From the NCBI RefSeq assembly GCF_015864945.1, contig NZ_JADYWF010000001.1, positions 682,378-746,377 on the forward strand: a stretch of 64,000 nucleotides of DNA, written 5' to 3'. Shown here piece by piece: positions 38,829-47,599 of this stretch. The DNA comes from Salinibacterium sp. NG253. GTDB lineage: Bacteria > Actinomycetota > Actinomycetes > Actinomycetales > Microbacteriaceae. Numbering within the stretch: the stretch's first letter is position 1; each line of letters opens with the position of its first letter. The notes beneath the pieces were generated by a model, which was not told the DNA's origin, did not search any database, and saw only the letters and a list, made by a program, of their open reading frames with translations. The position numbers and the translations under genes were made by a program.

Positions 38829-39764
38829 CTAGCGAGCGCCACGCGAGTAGGGCGTGCCCAGTGCGGGCGGAACTACGGAGCTGCGGGCGAAAATGATGAG
38901 AGTCAGGATCACGACGATGAACGGGATCATTCGGATGACATCGGCGGGCACGTTGTACCCCAACACCTGAAGTGCAGGCCCGATCGCTACGGCAAAGCCA
39001 TACACGAATGAAGTGATGACCACCACGAGAATCCGTCCGCGAGAGAGCATGGTGATCACGATCGCGATGAAGCCGAGGCCGTTTGTGATGAAGGGAGTGA
39101 AAGTTGAAGTGGTGATTGCGGCGAGATATGCCCCGCCCAACCCGACAAAGGCACCACCCAAGATCACAGCGATTGAACGGATCTGGATGACGCTTCCGCC
39201 CGCCGCATCGAGCGATGATGGCTTCTGGCCGGCAGACCGAGTCGACAATCCCCAGTTGGTCTTGGCTAGAAAAAGGCCCGCAATAACTACTAAGACAAGC
39301 GCAATCCAGAAGATCGCAGATTGCTCGAAAATCGCGGGACCGATTACCGGAATATCGGATAAGAACGGCACCGAGAGCTCTGGAGCAGTGCCAAGGCTCG
39401 TCACTGATTTGGCATTATTTTGCAGGTACAGGACACTCGTGATGCCCTCGCCGACGAGCGTGATGGCCAATCCGATGACGATCTGATTGAGCCCTAGCCA
39501 GACGTTGAGCACAAGCATCGCGAGGTTGGCAACGATGCCGCCGACCGCCCCGGCGAGCATCCCTAGCCAGAAATTGCCCGTGGTGAGAGTCACGATGAAG
39601 CCGGAATATGCTCCGATGAGCATGACGCCTTCAATACCGAGGTTCAAGACTCCGGCTTGCTCGCCGATGGTCTCACCGACAGAGGCTAGGACGAGGGGCA
39701 TCGCCTGAGCGATGACCGAGGCGATGAAGACGGTGACGAACGCTGCTGACAGTAGATCGCTCAT
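38829..39764 (-). CDS. BMP-type ABC importer permease (second subunit)
   Basis: 311 residues with eight to ten membrane helices, of the branched-chain/BMP permease family (NupQ-like). Typical early motif: SVGETIGEQAGVLNLGIEGV, then MLIGAYSGFIVTLTTGNFWL, and LGLNQIVIGLAITLVGEGIT. Forms the pore with the other permease, whose stop overlaps its start by 4 bases. In other bacteria this family imports nucleosides or purines; here the neighbours point to vitamin B6 compounds. Confidence 0.88.
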   Translation of the reverse strand: MSDLLSAAFVTVFIASVIAQAMPLVLASVGETIGEQAGVLNLGIEGVMLIGAYSGFIVTLTTGNFWLGMLAGAVGGIVANLAMLVLNVWLGLNQIVIGLAITLVGEGITSVLYLQNNAKSVTSLGTAPELSVPFLSDIPVIGPAIFEQSAIFWIALVLVVIAGLFLAKTNWGLSTRSAGQKPSSLDAAGGSVIQIRSIAVILGGAFVGLGGAYLAAITTSTFTPFITNGLGFIAIVITMLSRGRILVVVITSFVYGFAVAIGPALQVLGYNVPADVIRMIPFIVVILTLIIFARSSVVPPALGTPYSRGAR

Positions 39765-40879
39765 GACGACTTCCTTCCGGTGCCGCCCTGGAACAGGCGC
39801 ACAACTGTGGTCTTCAACCCCGGCGGTAGATAGCTTTGGCCGAGCTTGCGGCGGTCACCGACATATTCCGTGATTGTCATGAAGATGAGGATGAGCCCCA
39901 CGATCACGAGAAGGAAGTCGGCGTTGAGGCCCGCTTGTTGGGCTGCGAGCGTTCCGCCGGTAGCAAGAATCGCGTAAAAAACGACCAAGGGAATTGCGGC
40001 AAGAGGGCTGAGCCTCGCAAGAAAGACGAAGGGCATCACTGCGTCACCGTAATGAGGATCCCAGTTAGCTCGTTGATAGCTGTACTGGCCGAGCACATCG
40101 ATAGCCCCAGCCAGAGCAATGAGGGCGCTCGAGACCGCGAACAACAAGATAACCATCCAGGTCGAGTTGATTCCTACGTGGCGGGCGGCCTTGGGGCTTG
40201 CGCCAAAAATATCCAGTCTTAGCCCGAACGAAGTTCTACTGAAGATGAACTGCGCCACAATCGCAATCACAATGGCGATGATCAGACCGATATGGATGAC
40301 CGTGCCCGGAATGTAGGGCAGCAAATAGCTGTCGGCGATTACCTCTGTTTGCGGTTGTGGAGTGTTCGGGTCTTTGAGGGGCCCTTTAATAAGCAGGTTG
40401 GCAATTCCTACGCCGATAAACGACATCACGAGCGAGGTAATGATCTCGTTTGTTCCATAGCGGGCTTTCAGAATCGCGGGGACGAGCGACCAGACGGCAC
40501 CGACCAGCAGTGCGCCGAGGATAATCACGATCGTCGCGAGCCAGGCCGGCATACTGGCGAAGAGATAGGGGCCAGCGCCCGATGCCACAACTGCGCCGAG
40601 AAGATACTGCCCGTTGTAGCCAAGGTTCCAGAGTTGACCGCGAAAAGCCACGATGAGACCAACGGCGACGAGGATCAACGGTGCCGAGAGCACGAGGCTG
40701 CGTTGCAGGTTAGAGCCCGTCACACCGTAGGTCCAGACACCTGAAAAGAAGTCAATGGGATTGCTACCCATAGCGAGCATGATGAGGCCGGCAACCAGCA
40801 GCGCCAGGATTACCGGCAGTATGGATCTGACGAGACCGTCGAGAAGGTTCTTGGCTTTGTCGTTCTCCGCGCTTTTCAT
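39761..40879 (-). CDS. BMP-type ABC importer permease (first subunit)
   Basis: 372 residues, about ten membrane helices, NupP-like. Motifs: an N-terminal ILPVILALLVAGLIMLAMGS helix, LVLSAPLILVAVGLIVAFRG followed by QLWNLGYNGQYLLGAVVASG, RYGTNEIITSLVMSFIGVGI and FGASPKAARHVGIN (the coupling-helix region that contacts the ATPase). It overlaps both neighbours by 4 bases, so ATPase and permeases are made as one coupled set. Confidence 0.88.
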   Translation of the reverse strand: MKSAENDKAKNLLDGLVRSILPVILALLVAGLIMLAMGSNPIDFFSGVWTYGVTGSNLQRSLVLSAPLILVAVGLIVAFRGQLWNLGYNGQYLLGAVVASGAGPYLFASMPAWLATIVIILGALLVGAVWSLVPAILKARYGTNEIITSLVMSFIGVGIANLLIKGPLKDPNTPQPQTEVIADSYLLPYIPGTVIHIGLIIAIVIAIVAQFIFSRTSFGLRLDIFGASPKAARHVGINSTWMVILLFAVSSALIALAGAIDVLGQYSYQRANWDPHYGDAVMPFVFLARLSPLAAIPLVVFYAILATGGTLAAQQAGLNADFLLVIVGLILIFMTITEYVGDRRKLGQSYLPPGLKTTVVRLFQGGTGRKSS

Positions 40880-42471
40880 TGCGCTCCCTCAATCGCACCG
40901 GTCATGAAGTGCCCCACTTTTTCTGCCGTTCCCGGCTTATCGTTCACTACACTGCCGACGATCTTTCCGCCTGACATGATTTCGATTCGATGCGACAGCT
41001 CGACAAGTTCGTCGAGGTCACTGGACAGGAGGATCACTGAGCCGCCATTGGCAGCGAACTCAATGAGGATTTCGCGCACCAAGTGCACAGTCTTGAGATC
41101 GAGTCCATAGGTTGGCTTGTTCACAACAACAAGGCGCGCTCCGTCGGTCAGTTCTCGCGCCAGAAGGATCTTCTGAATGTTGCCGCCCGATAGTGTGCCC
41201 GCTCGCGTTGCAGGCGAAGGAGTCCGAATTCCGTACTCTCCGATAAGACGGAGTGCTTCGGCATCCACGACCTTTCGCTGAATTTGGCCGAAGCGCCAAA
41301 ACGGACGCTCCCCGATACGTTTGATCACGAGATTAAGAGCGACAGACATCGAGCCAACGGTGCCTTCGTGGAGGCGATCATCCGTGACGTAGCGCACTCC
41401 AAGGTGCTGGCGCCCCCGGACTCCCAGCTTGGTCACGTCTTCACCGTCGAAACGCAGACTGCCTGCAGACGCGGGGCGTTGCCCTGCGACAACTTCCGCC
41501 AGTGCGCCCTGCCCGTGACCGTCGATACCGGCGATGCCCAGGATTTCTCCTTCGTGCACCTTCACGGAAATTCCGTCGACATCAACATCTCGCCCGAGAC
41601 CGCGGCTCGATACAGCGTCGAGTTCAAGTCGTACAGGTCGTGAAGACAGGTCAATGGACCGTGTCTCCCTGACAGCTTCAGTAGCACCAGCGAGCTCTGC
41701 CGCATCGTCGCCAACGGAATTGATGTCCTCGCCGAACATCGCACGAAGAATCGACTCTTGTGCTTCGTGCTCGTCGAAGGAGGCAAGCTCCTCGACAGAG
41801 ATATGGCCGACGTTTCGACCGCTGCGCAGAACGGTGACGCAGTCCCCCATCGAGTACGCTTCGCGAAGTTTGTGGGTGATGAAAACTACCGCCAGCCCTT
41901 GCGCTTTTACCCTCTCAACGCTTTCGGAGAGGTGTTCAATCGCCTGAGGGGTAAGCATCGATGTTGGCTCATCAAGAATGAGCAGTCGGCTACCTTTCCA
42001 GATAGCTTTTGCAATCTCCACCTGCTGTTGCTGTCCGAGCCCCAGATCAGAGGCGAGCGCTTGTGGATCGAGCTCAGCTCCCAGGAGTTCTGAGAGCTCA
42101 TCCAGACGCTCTTTCGCCCGCTTCTTTTCTTGCATCACGCCGGATTCGCCGAGCATGAGGTTCTCAAGAACAGTGAATGCGGGAACCAGCGTGGAGTGCT
42201 GATGCACAACACCAATCCCATAGTCCACTGACGCCCGGGGGGAGGTAATTGCAGCTTCAACGCCATTGATGGAAATCGAACCAGAATCAGGTTGCTGCAG
42301 CCCAGCCAAAATGCTGATCAGCGTTGATTTTCCCGCACCGTTCTCGCCTAGGAGGCAGTGAACTTGTCCGCTGACGATGTCCAATGAAATCCGGTCATTT
42401 GCCACGACTCCGGGGAATGCTTTCGTAATCTCTCTGAGCGAGATCACTTCCGGATCAGTCAATGTACTCAA
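40876..42471 (-). CDS. BMP-type ABC importer ATPase (two nucleotide-binding domains)
   Basis: About 531 residues with tandem ABC domains, as in sugar and nucleoside importers. Domain 1: Walker A GENGAGKSTLI, signature LGLGQQQQVEIAKAI, Walker B RLLILDEPTSMLTPQ. Domain 2 is degenerate: IAGIDGHGQGALAEVVAG in place of Walker A, but with a good signature AGTLSGGNIQKILLARELT and LVVVNKPTYGLDLKT. The start is placed at TTG 42471 (LSTLTDPEVISL), six bases after AGGAG. It powers import by the adjoining permeases. Confidence 0.88.
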   Translation of the reverse strand: MSTLTDPEVISLREITKAFPGVVANDRISLDIVSGQVHCLLGENGAGKSTLISILAGLQQPDSGSISINGVEAAITSPRASVDYGIGVVHQHSTLVPAFTVLENLMLGESGVMQEKKRAKERLDELSELLGAELDPQALASDLGLGQQQQVEIAKAIWKGSRLLILDEPTSMLTPQAIEHLSESVERVKAQGLAVVFITHKLREAYSMGDCVTVLRSGRNVGHISVEELASFDEHEAQESILRAMFGEDINSVGDDAAELAGATEAVRETRSIDLSSRPVRLELDAVSSRGLGRDVDVDGISVKVHEGEILGIAGIDGHGQGALAEVVAGQRPASAGSLRFDGEDVTKLGVRGRQHLGVRYVTDDRLHEGTVGSMSVALNLVIKRIGERPFWRFGQIQRKVVDAEALRLIGEYGIRTPSPATRAGTLSGGNIQKILLARELTDGARLVVVNKPTYGLDLKTVHLVREILIEFAANGGSVILLSSDLDELVELSHRIEIMSGGKIVGSVVNDKPGTAEKVGHFMTGAIEGAQ

Positions 42472-42574
42472 GAAAATCTCCTGCGGCGGGTTAGGTGGGT
42501 GTCGGTGACTGCAAAGTACAGCCACCGACACCCCGAGCGAGGGTAATCACAGAGGTACTGCGATGGTGCTGCGG

Positions 42575-43666
42575 TTAGGCGCCCTTGGCCGCGATTACTG
42601 CGTTGACGGCGTCAGCTGATTCAGCCGGAGTCGGAACGATCGAGCCATCCGCGAGTCCTGCCTTAGCAGCATCGATAGCGGACTGAATCTCCGCCGTAAT
42701 GTTGTCTGTCTCTTGCAGCGTCAGTCCGCCATTATCAACGGTCAGTTCATAGCCGGACTCTCCGAAGGTTCCTGCTTCGATGTCCTTAATAGCCTGCACG
42801 TACGTGGGGCCGTAGTTCCAGAGCACCGACGTGAGCAGCACGCTCGGGTCGCTCAGGCCTGCTGTGACGTCACCAATATCGGCGATGTACTTCACGCCAT
42901 CCGCAGCCTCAACGGCTTGAAGGTAACCGTGCGTTGCGCCGTCACCCATTCCGAAGATGACGTCAGCGCCTGAAGCAATGAGCTGCTCAGCCGCAGTCTT
43001 TCCACCGGCAGCATCGGCATACGCTGCCGGGCCTACGGAGGTGTAGAGCACCTGAATGGTGGGGTCAACACTGTAAACGCCTTCGGCGAAGCCAGCTGAC
43101 ATCTTGAACCAGTTGAGGTCATCAGCCGAAACCACGATGCCAATTGTGTTGCTCGTAGTAGTCATGGCCGCAGCGATACCGGCAAGGTAGCCGCCCTGTT
43201 CGGCTTTGGTCTGGGTGATAGCGATCTCGCCGGGAATGTTATCGCCGGCATCCTGGATCAACACGGGAACACCCGTAGATTTGGCAACGCTCGTCGCTGC
43301 GACACCATAACCGGAGGCGTGGGCGACAACGAACTGTGCTCCACCATCGATAACCTGACTGATGATGGTTTCTGCGTTGTCCCATCCGGCGTCGGGCACG
43401 AGGGTAGCCTCGATGCCCAACTCATCTGCGGCAACTTCGGCGCCGACGAGACCGGCTTGGTTCCAACCGAAGTCGGATTCGTTCTCGGGAGCAACGAGGG
43501 CAAACTGGGTAACGGTAGTGGCCGACGACGATGAATCATCTGAAGCATCGTCGCCACTTCGACCATCCGCGCAAGCGGTAAGGCTGAGCAAAAGAGCACT
43601 CGCGGTTGCCAAGACGGCGACCCGAGCAGCGTTGCGTCCATGGTGGACACTGCTGAATGTAAGCAT
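42575..43666 (-). CDS. BMP family substrate-binding lipoprotein, candidate vitamin B6 receptor
   Basis: 363 residues. Signal peptide with lipobox ALLLSLTAC (Cys near residue 32), an Asp/Ser-rich spacer, then a BMP/PnrA-like domain: TQFALVAPENESDFGWNQAG, AQFVVAHASGYGVAATSVAK, ITQTKAEQGGYLAGIAAAM and GADVIFGMGDGATHGYL. The family binds nucleosides (PnrA, BmpA) and related compounds. It leads the leftward importer-aminotransferase-IclR unit, and the shared TTCTCAC-type element lies about 65 bases upstream of its start. Binding of pyridoxine-type ligands is inferred from context. Confidence 0.87.
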   Translation of the reverse strand: MLTFSSVHHGRNAARVAVLATASALLLSLTACADGRSGDDASDDSSSSATTVTQFALVAPENESDFGWNQAGLVGAEVAADELGIEATLVPDAGWDNAETIISQVIDGGAQFVVAHASGYGVAATSVAKSTGVPVLIQDAGDNIPGEIAITQTKAEQGGYLAGIAAAMTTTSNTIGIVVSADDLNWFKMSAGFAEGVYSVDPTIQVLYTSVGPAAYADAAGGKTAAEQLIASGADVIFGMGDGATHGYLQAVEAADGVKYIADIGDVTAGLSDPSVLLTSVLWNYGPTYVQAIKDIEAGTFGESGYELTVDNGGLTLQETDNITAEIQSAIDAAKAGLADGSIVPTPAESADAVNAVIAAKGA

Positions 43667-43728
43667 TGCTGAAGTCCTTTCGAGGTGAGTGTTTTGCCCG
43701 AACGAAGCGATTTACACCTGAGTAAGTC

Positions 43729-43766
43729 TTCTCACAATGTGCGGGATTGGCACTACAGTATGAGAA
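43729..43766. promoter_or_regulatory. paired TTCTCAC-type sites upstream of the importer genes
   Basis: TTCTCACAATGTG starts at 43729 on the plus strand, and an inverted copy, TTCTCATACTGTA on the minus strand, starts at 43766. CACAATGTG (43733-43741) is a perfect odd palindrome. On the minus strand TTGTGA at 43738-43733 and TAAATC 17 bases later could be a -35/-10 pair for the importer operon, in which case the site covers the -35. Similar elements precede the lactonase and oxygenase operons. Confidence 0.6.
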
Positions 43767-43849
43767 GGAGCCAGCGCCGTCAACGAAAAACTTAGACGTT
43801 TACAAGTCCGAAATATGTATCGCCGCCCCTGAGAAGAAAGCGAACGCCC

Positions 43850-44248
43850 ATGAACCGCCAGCTTTTAACTGTGTCCCTAATGGCCGTAATCACCCTTGCC
43901 CTTGCGTCATGCTCCGCCTCCCCGCCCCTCTCAAGCGAAGACTCTGCAGCCCTCGCGACGCTCGGAGAAGTTGCTGGCCCTACGTCCAATTTAGACGCTG
44001 ATCACATCACCTCGACCGAATGTTGGCTTCCTTCGGATCACCTTGTAGACGAGCAGCCTTCGGACACAAGCGCCGCCTGGCGGGTGCTGTGCCGCGTGCA
44101 TTACACGGACGACAGCGGCGACCGCTACCAGGACACCACCTGCATCGGCGACTTTTCCTTAGACCCGATGCTCGACCACTGCTACCGCTGGACCCACTAC
44201 GACTACGCCCCGAGCTTCGAGGACTTTCCCGGTATCACCACGAGCTGA
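43850..44248 (+). CDS. small secreted lipoprotein of unknown function
   Basis: 132 residues. Signal peptide ending in the lipobox TLALASC (Cys about 21). The mature part has four further cysteines (TECWLPSD, RVLCRVHY, TTCIGDF, LDHCYRW), which could form two disulfides, and many aromatic residues. I do not recognise the family. It stands between the importer and lactonase promoters, reads rightward, and is separated from the importer start by 183 bases that contain the shared operator-like sites. A link with vitamin B6 uptake is possible but not shown. Confidence 0.7.
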   Translation: MNRQLLTVSLMAVITLALASCSASPPLSSEDSAALATLGEVAGPTSNLDADHITSTECWLPSDHLVDEQPSDTSAAWRVLCRVHYTDDSGDRYQDTTCIGDFSLDPMLDHCYRWTHYDYAPSFEDFPGITTS

Positions 44249-44251
44249 ACC

Positions 44252-44275
44252 GTTTCGCCCCTTCGCCGGTGAAAC
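44252..44275 (+). terminator. possible weak terminator after the lipoprotein gene
   Basis: Stem GTTTCGCC (44252-44259) with GGTGAAAC (44268-44275), one G-T pair, loop of 8 bases, starting 4 bases after the lipoprotein stop. No T run follows, so it is only a weak candidate. Confidence 0.35.
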
Positions 44276-44383
44276 ACTTCTCCTCGCAACCGCGCAAGTT
44301 CTCAGACGCCGAACGCCGAATGCGCGACCAGCGTGAACCGCTCAGCACCATTGTTGCCGCAATGTAAAGTCCCATCGAAATGC

Positions 44384-44413
44384 TTGACACCGCGAAGCAA
44401 GTTCTCATATTGT
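44384..44413 (+). promoter_or_regulatory. promoter of the lactonase operon with overlapping operator-like site
   Basis: Consensus -35 TTGACA at 44384-44389, 18 bases, then -10-like TATTGT at 44408-44413. The shared element TTCTCATATTGTGA (44402-44415) covers the -10. A related half, AATTCACGAT, follows at 44421-44430. A protein bound here would block RNA polymerase, so repression relieved by a pathway intermediate is the simplest reading. Confidence 0.6.
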
Positions 44414-44459
44414 GATCCCTAATTCACGATATATAAGAATAGATGAGGCGAGGTCAACG

Positions 44460-45218
44460 ATGTCGGACCCCAAGGTCTACCTGCTCGACGGCGGAACGCT
44501 TGTAATTGACGAATCGGATGTGCACTGGCACATCAATGCCGGCAATCCTGTGCGATTCCCGGTCTATAGCGTGCTGATCGACCACCCTGATGGGCTAATC
44601 CTGTTCGACACCGGATTTGACCTCGACCACGTGAATAAGGTTTTGCCCTTCGAGCTACCGGAGCAAACGCCGGAGCAAACGATTCCCGCGCAACTCGCTC
44701 AGTGCGGATTCTCGCCCGACGACGTCGACATCGTCATCAACTCCCACTTTCATTTCGATCACGTGGGCGGCAACAAATACCTCACGAAAGCGAAAACGCT
44801 CGTTCACAAAGAAGAACTGCGTCACGCCAAAGTGCCCGAACCCTTCGAACGCCTCGGCTACTCGGATCTATCGTTCGATCACTCGGACGCGAACTACACG
44901 CCGATCTCGGGCGATTACGAAATCGCCGCAGGAGTCTGGCTCTTCGAGACCCCTGGCCACACGATCGGGCACTACTCGATGCTGGTCGAAATGGAAAACG
45001 AAAAGAGCATGCTGTTCTGTGGCGATGCAGCTTATACGCGCACCACTCTCGAAAAAGAATGGATCGCCGGTTTCCACCTCGACCCGACCAAGTCAGTCGA
45101 ATCCATCCGACGCCTCAACTACCTTGCTCGCACTAAAGATGCCGATGTTTACCCATCACATGAGCTTGAGCCTTTTGAGCAGTGGAAGCTAGCGCCCGAA
45201 TACTACGGCGGTAAGTAA
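44460..45218 (+). CDS. 4-pyridoxolactonase
   Basis: Predicted to hydrolyse 4-pyridoxolactone to 4-pyridoxate. 252 residues, metallo-beta-lactamase fold with two zinc ions. N-terminus SDPKVYLLDGGTLVIDE, then the metal motif NSHFHFDHVGGNKY (His96, His98, Asp100, His101), His167 in ETPGHTIGHYSML, Asp189 in FCGDAAYT, and His234 in YPSHELEPF. The N-terminus, the numbering of the first four ligands and VLPFELPEQ...QTIP agree with the M. loti lactonase as remembered. It appears about 16 residues shorter, in a loop before the ISGDYEIAAGV strand. The ATG 44460 follows GAGG. First gene of a rightward three-gene operon. Confidence 0.85.
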   Translation: MSDPKVYLLDGGTLVIDESDVHWHINAGNPVRFPVYSVLIDHPDGLILFDTGFDLDHVNKVLPFELPEQTPEQTIPAQLAQCGFSPDDVDIVINSHFHFDHVGGNKYLTKAKTLVHKEELRHAKVPEPFERLGYSDLSFDHSDANYTPISGDYEIAAGVWLFETPGHTIGHYSMLVEMENEKSMLFCGDAAYTRTTLEKEWIAGFHLDPTKSVESIRRLNYLARTKDADVYPSHELEPFEQWKLAPEYYGGK

Positions 45219-45276
45219 CCACAACAATCGTTGCACAACACTTCCCTCGCGAATGACGAAAGAGATGAACCAGCAC

Positions 45277-46011
45277 ATGACGAAATCTGAACAGCGCGTA
45301 GCCCTTGTCACCGGAGCAGCCCAAGGAATCGGCGCAGCGATCGCGAAAGAACTCGCCGCCGACGGCATGAAAGTCGTCGTTGCCGACATCAACGGAGATG
45401 GTGCCCAGACCGTAGCCAGCGAGATCGACGGCGTCGCAAAGACTCTCGACGTGAGCGACCCCGACCAAGTCTCCGCGACAATCGCTGACATCGTGAGCGA
45501 ATTCGGCCGGATTGACGTGCTCGTCAACAATGCGGCTCTCGTGCCTCTCACGGCGTGGGAAGACATCAGCTTTGAGGAGTGGCGTCGTGTCATGTCCGTG
45601 AACCTCGACGGCATCTACCTCGTAACTCACGCGGTCACCAAAGTCATGGGCGAAGCTGGCTACGGCCGGATCGTAAACATCGCGTCGAACACATTCGTTG
45701 CTGGCACTCCCAACTGTGCACACTATGTCGCAACAAAGGGAGCATCAATCGGGCTCGTGCGAGGCCTCGCTGGTGAACTGGGCAAGCTCGGCATCACCAT
45801 CAACGCCGTAGCTCCTGGCATCATCGCGAGCGAAGGCGTCCTCACCGGACCACACGTAGCTGGCTTCGACTTCGTGGTGCCGATGCAGGCCATCAACCGC
45901 CGCGGTATGCCCTCCGACGTCGCTCCGGCAGTTGCCTTCTTGGCATCCGAAAAGGCTGAATGGATCACAGGCCAGACGCTAGTGGTCGATGCCGGGCACA
46001 CCCGCAACTAA
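45277..46011 (+). CDS. pyridoxal 4-dehydrogenase (SDR type)
   Basis: Predicted to oxidise pyridoxal to 4-pyridoxolactone with NAD+. 244 residues, classical short-chain dehydrogenase: TGAAQGIGAAIAKELA (cofactor motif), VADINGDGA (Asp selects NAD), VLVNNAALVPLTAWEDI, the catalytic Ser in NIASNTFVAGTPN, and Y-V-A-T-K. The ASNTF-AGTPN block and the C-terminal ITGQTLVVDAGH agree with the rhizobial enzyme. In Microbacterium luteolum this step is known from an aldo-keto reductase, so the SDR form here is of the rhizobial kind. ATG 45277 is preferred over 45253 and 45265. It lies between lactonase and oxidase. Confidence 0.82.
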   Translation: MTKSEQRVALVTGAAQGIGAAIAKELAADGMKVVVADINGDGAQTVASEIDGVAKTLDVSDPDQVSATIADIVSEFGRIDVLVNNAALVPLTAWEDISFEEWRRVMSVNLDGIYLVTHAVTKVMGEAGYGRIVNIASNTFVAGTPNCAHYVATKGASIGLVRGLAGELGKLGITINAVAPGIIASEGVLTGPHVAGFDFVVPMQAINRRGMPSDVAPAVAFLASEKAEWITGQTLVVDAGHTRN

Positions 46012-46018
46012 GCCCACT

Positions 46019-47557
46019 ATGACCACCGACATCCTGATAATCGGGGCGGGGTCCTCCGGAAGCGTTCTCGCAAACAGGCTGAGCGCGGATCGTTCGCGCC
46101 AGGTCACCGTTGTCGAAGCAGGAGCGCGAGTCGCTGACCCGGAAATGCGGATGCCAGAACGGTGGCCCTTCATCCATGGACGCTCGTACGATTGGGCTTA
46201 TCGAACGACTCCCCAACCGGGGCTCGCTGGTCGAAGGTTGGAATGGGCGCGCGGTAAGGGAATTGGCGGATCCAGCCTCGTCCACGCGATGGCGCACATG
46301 CGGGGGTGTCGAGCTGACTTCGCACGATGGGTAGATGCCACGGGAGACTCGCGCTGGTCGTGGGACTCTCTACTTCCCCATTTCATCGCGTCTGAGAGCT
46401 TCTCCGGCGGCGCAAGCGCCGTTCACGGAACTGCCGGCCCCCTTCCTGTTCTTCTGCCTGGCCCCGAGCTATCCAGCCCACTAGTGCAGGACTACCTTGC
46501 AGCGTGGGCGTCGCTTGGAGTCCCGCGAATTCCGGATCACAACGGCGGCGAGATGCTTGGCGGCACCCCAAATTCGCTGACGATCCAGAACGGCAAGCGA
46601 GTGACCGTTTCGGATGTGTATCTCGATCCGGTTCTTGACCGCCCGAACCTTGCGCTGCTCCCCCACACAACGGTGCAGAAACTGGTCATCAAGCGCGGCC
46701 GCGTGACGGGTGCGCTGATCATTCGTGATGGCCACGAAGAGCTGATCGAGGCTGGTGAAGTGATTCTCGCCGCCGGCTCGATCGGAGACCCACTACTTCT
46801 CATGCGTTCAGGCATCGGCGATCCCGAGGTACTGGCTGAGGCCGGAGTTGCAACTGTGCTTGAGTCCCACGGAGTAGGTCGCAATCTGCACGATCACTTG
46901 TTGGGTGCTGGCAACGTGTACCACTCGCGTCGACCGGTTCCACCGACCAAACTTCAATTGTCAGAATCGATGACCTACCTCTCTGCACGCGGCCTCACCG
47001 AAACGGCGGGTGCGCCCGATATCGTCGTCGGCTGCGTCGTGGGTCCCAGTGCCTCAGAGTCATTCACGGATGCCGTCTCCGACGTTCCTCCCGGAAGTGG
47101 CTACACCCTACTGTTTGGTGTGACCAACCCCACGAGCCGCGGCTCGCTCCGGATCTCGGGGCCAGACATTACTGATGCGCCATTGATCGATCCGAACTAC
47201 CTCGACACGGATCATGACAGGGATCTGTTGAGGTCGGCCCTCGAACACGCCCTCTTGGTGGGCAGATCAGAGGGACTGGCGGGCTGGCGCGGAAAGCAAG
47301 TCCTTCCGGCAACCGGGGTCTCTACTCCAGCAGAACTCGACGACTTTGGTGCTCGCGCCGCGATCACCCACCATCACCCGGTAGGAACCCTCAGCATGGG
47401 TAGTTCGGATGCGGCGCCCGTCACCCCCGATTTAGCCTTCCGTGGGCTTAGCGGACTCTCTGTCGTGGACGCTTCCGTGATCCCGTCGATTACAGCCGGC
47501 CCCGTGCATGCGGCAGTTCTCGCGATCGCGGAGGCTTTTGCAGCAACGCACGACTAA
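46019..47557 (+). CDS. pyridoxine 4-oxidase (GMC flavoprotein)
   Basis: Predicted to oxidise pyridoxine to pyridoxal with O2, giving H2O2. 512 residues, glucose-methanol-choline family: FAD motif DILIIGAGSSGSVLANRL, GRSYDWAYRTTPQPGLAGR, the GMC signature ARGKGIGGSSLVHAMAHMRG, ILAAGSIGDPLLLMRSGIG, GRNLHDHLLGAGNVYHSRR and the active-site ITHHHPVGTLSMG (His451-453). The GRSYDW, GGSS-HAM-YMRG, PVPP-LQ-SESM and TSRGS-RISGP blocks match the M. loti oxidase as I remember it, better than choline dehydrogenases. Start ATG 46019, eight bases after the dehydrogenase stop. A 4-pyridoxate dehydrogenase is the main alternative. Confidence 0.83.
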   Translation: MTTDILIIGAGSSGSVLANRLSADRSRQVTVVEAGARVADPEMRMPERWPFIHGRSYDWAYRTTPQPGLAGRRLEWARGKGIGGSSLVHAMAHMRGCRADFARWVDATGDSRWSWDSLLPHFIASESFSGGASAVHGTAGPLPVLLPGPELSSPLVQDYLAAWASLGVPRIPDHNGGEMLGGTPNSLTIQNGKRVTVSDVYLDPVLDRPNLALLPHTTVQKLVIKRGRVTGALIIRDGHEELIEAGEVILAAGSIGDPLLLMRSGIGDPEVLAEAGVATVLESHGVGRNLHDHLLGAGNVYHSRRPVPPTKLQLSESMTYLSARGLTETAGAPDIVVGCVVGPSASESFTDAVSDVPPGSGYTLLFGVTNPTSRGSLRISGPDITDAPLIDPNYLDTDHDRDLLRSALEHALLVGRSEGLAGWRGKQVLPATGVSTPAELDDFGARAAITHHHPVGTLSMGSSDAAPVTPDLAFRGLSGLSVVDASVIPSITAGPVHAAVLAIAEAFAATHD

Positions 47558-47590
47558 GCGAGGATGCACGCGAAGCACGCATCCCCGCTT
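47556..47590. terminator. bidirectional terminator between pyridoxine oxidase and amidohydrolase genes
   Basis: Arms AAGCG-A-GGATGC (47556-47567) and GCATCC-C-CGCTT (47579-47590) pair over 11 positions with one mismatch, loop of 11 bases. It begins within the oxidase stop codon and lies 10 bases from the end of the convergent operon. There is no long T run in either direction. Confidence 0.65.
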
Positions 47591-47599
47591 GCCGAGGCC

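Noticed and set aside
38829-43666. Reading the BMP importer as part of a nucleoside salvage locus
   Set aside because: No nucleoside phosphorylase, deaminase or hydrolase lies near; all adjacent enzymes fit B6 breakdown. The alternative is kept only as a test.
46019-47557. Reading the GMC protein as choline dehydrogenase of a betaine pathway
   Set aside because: Neighbours do not include betaine aldehyde dehydrogenase, and several blocks match pyridoxine oxidase instead.
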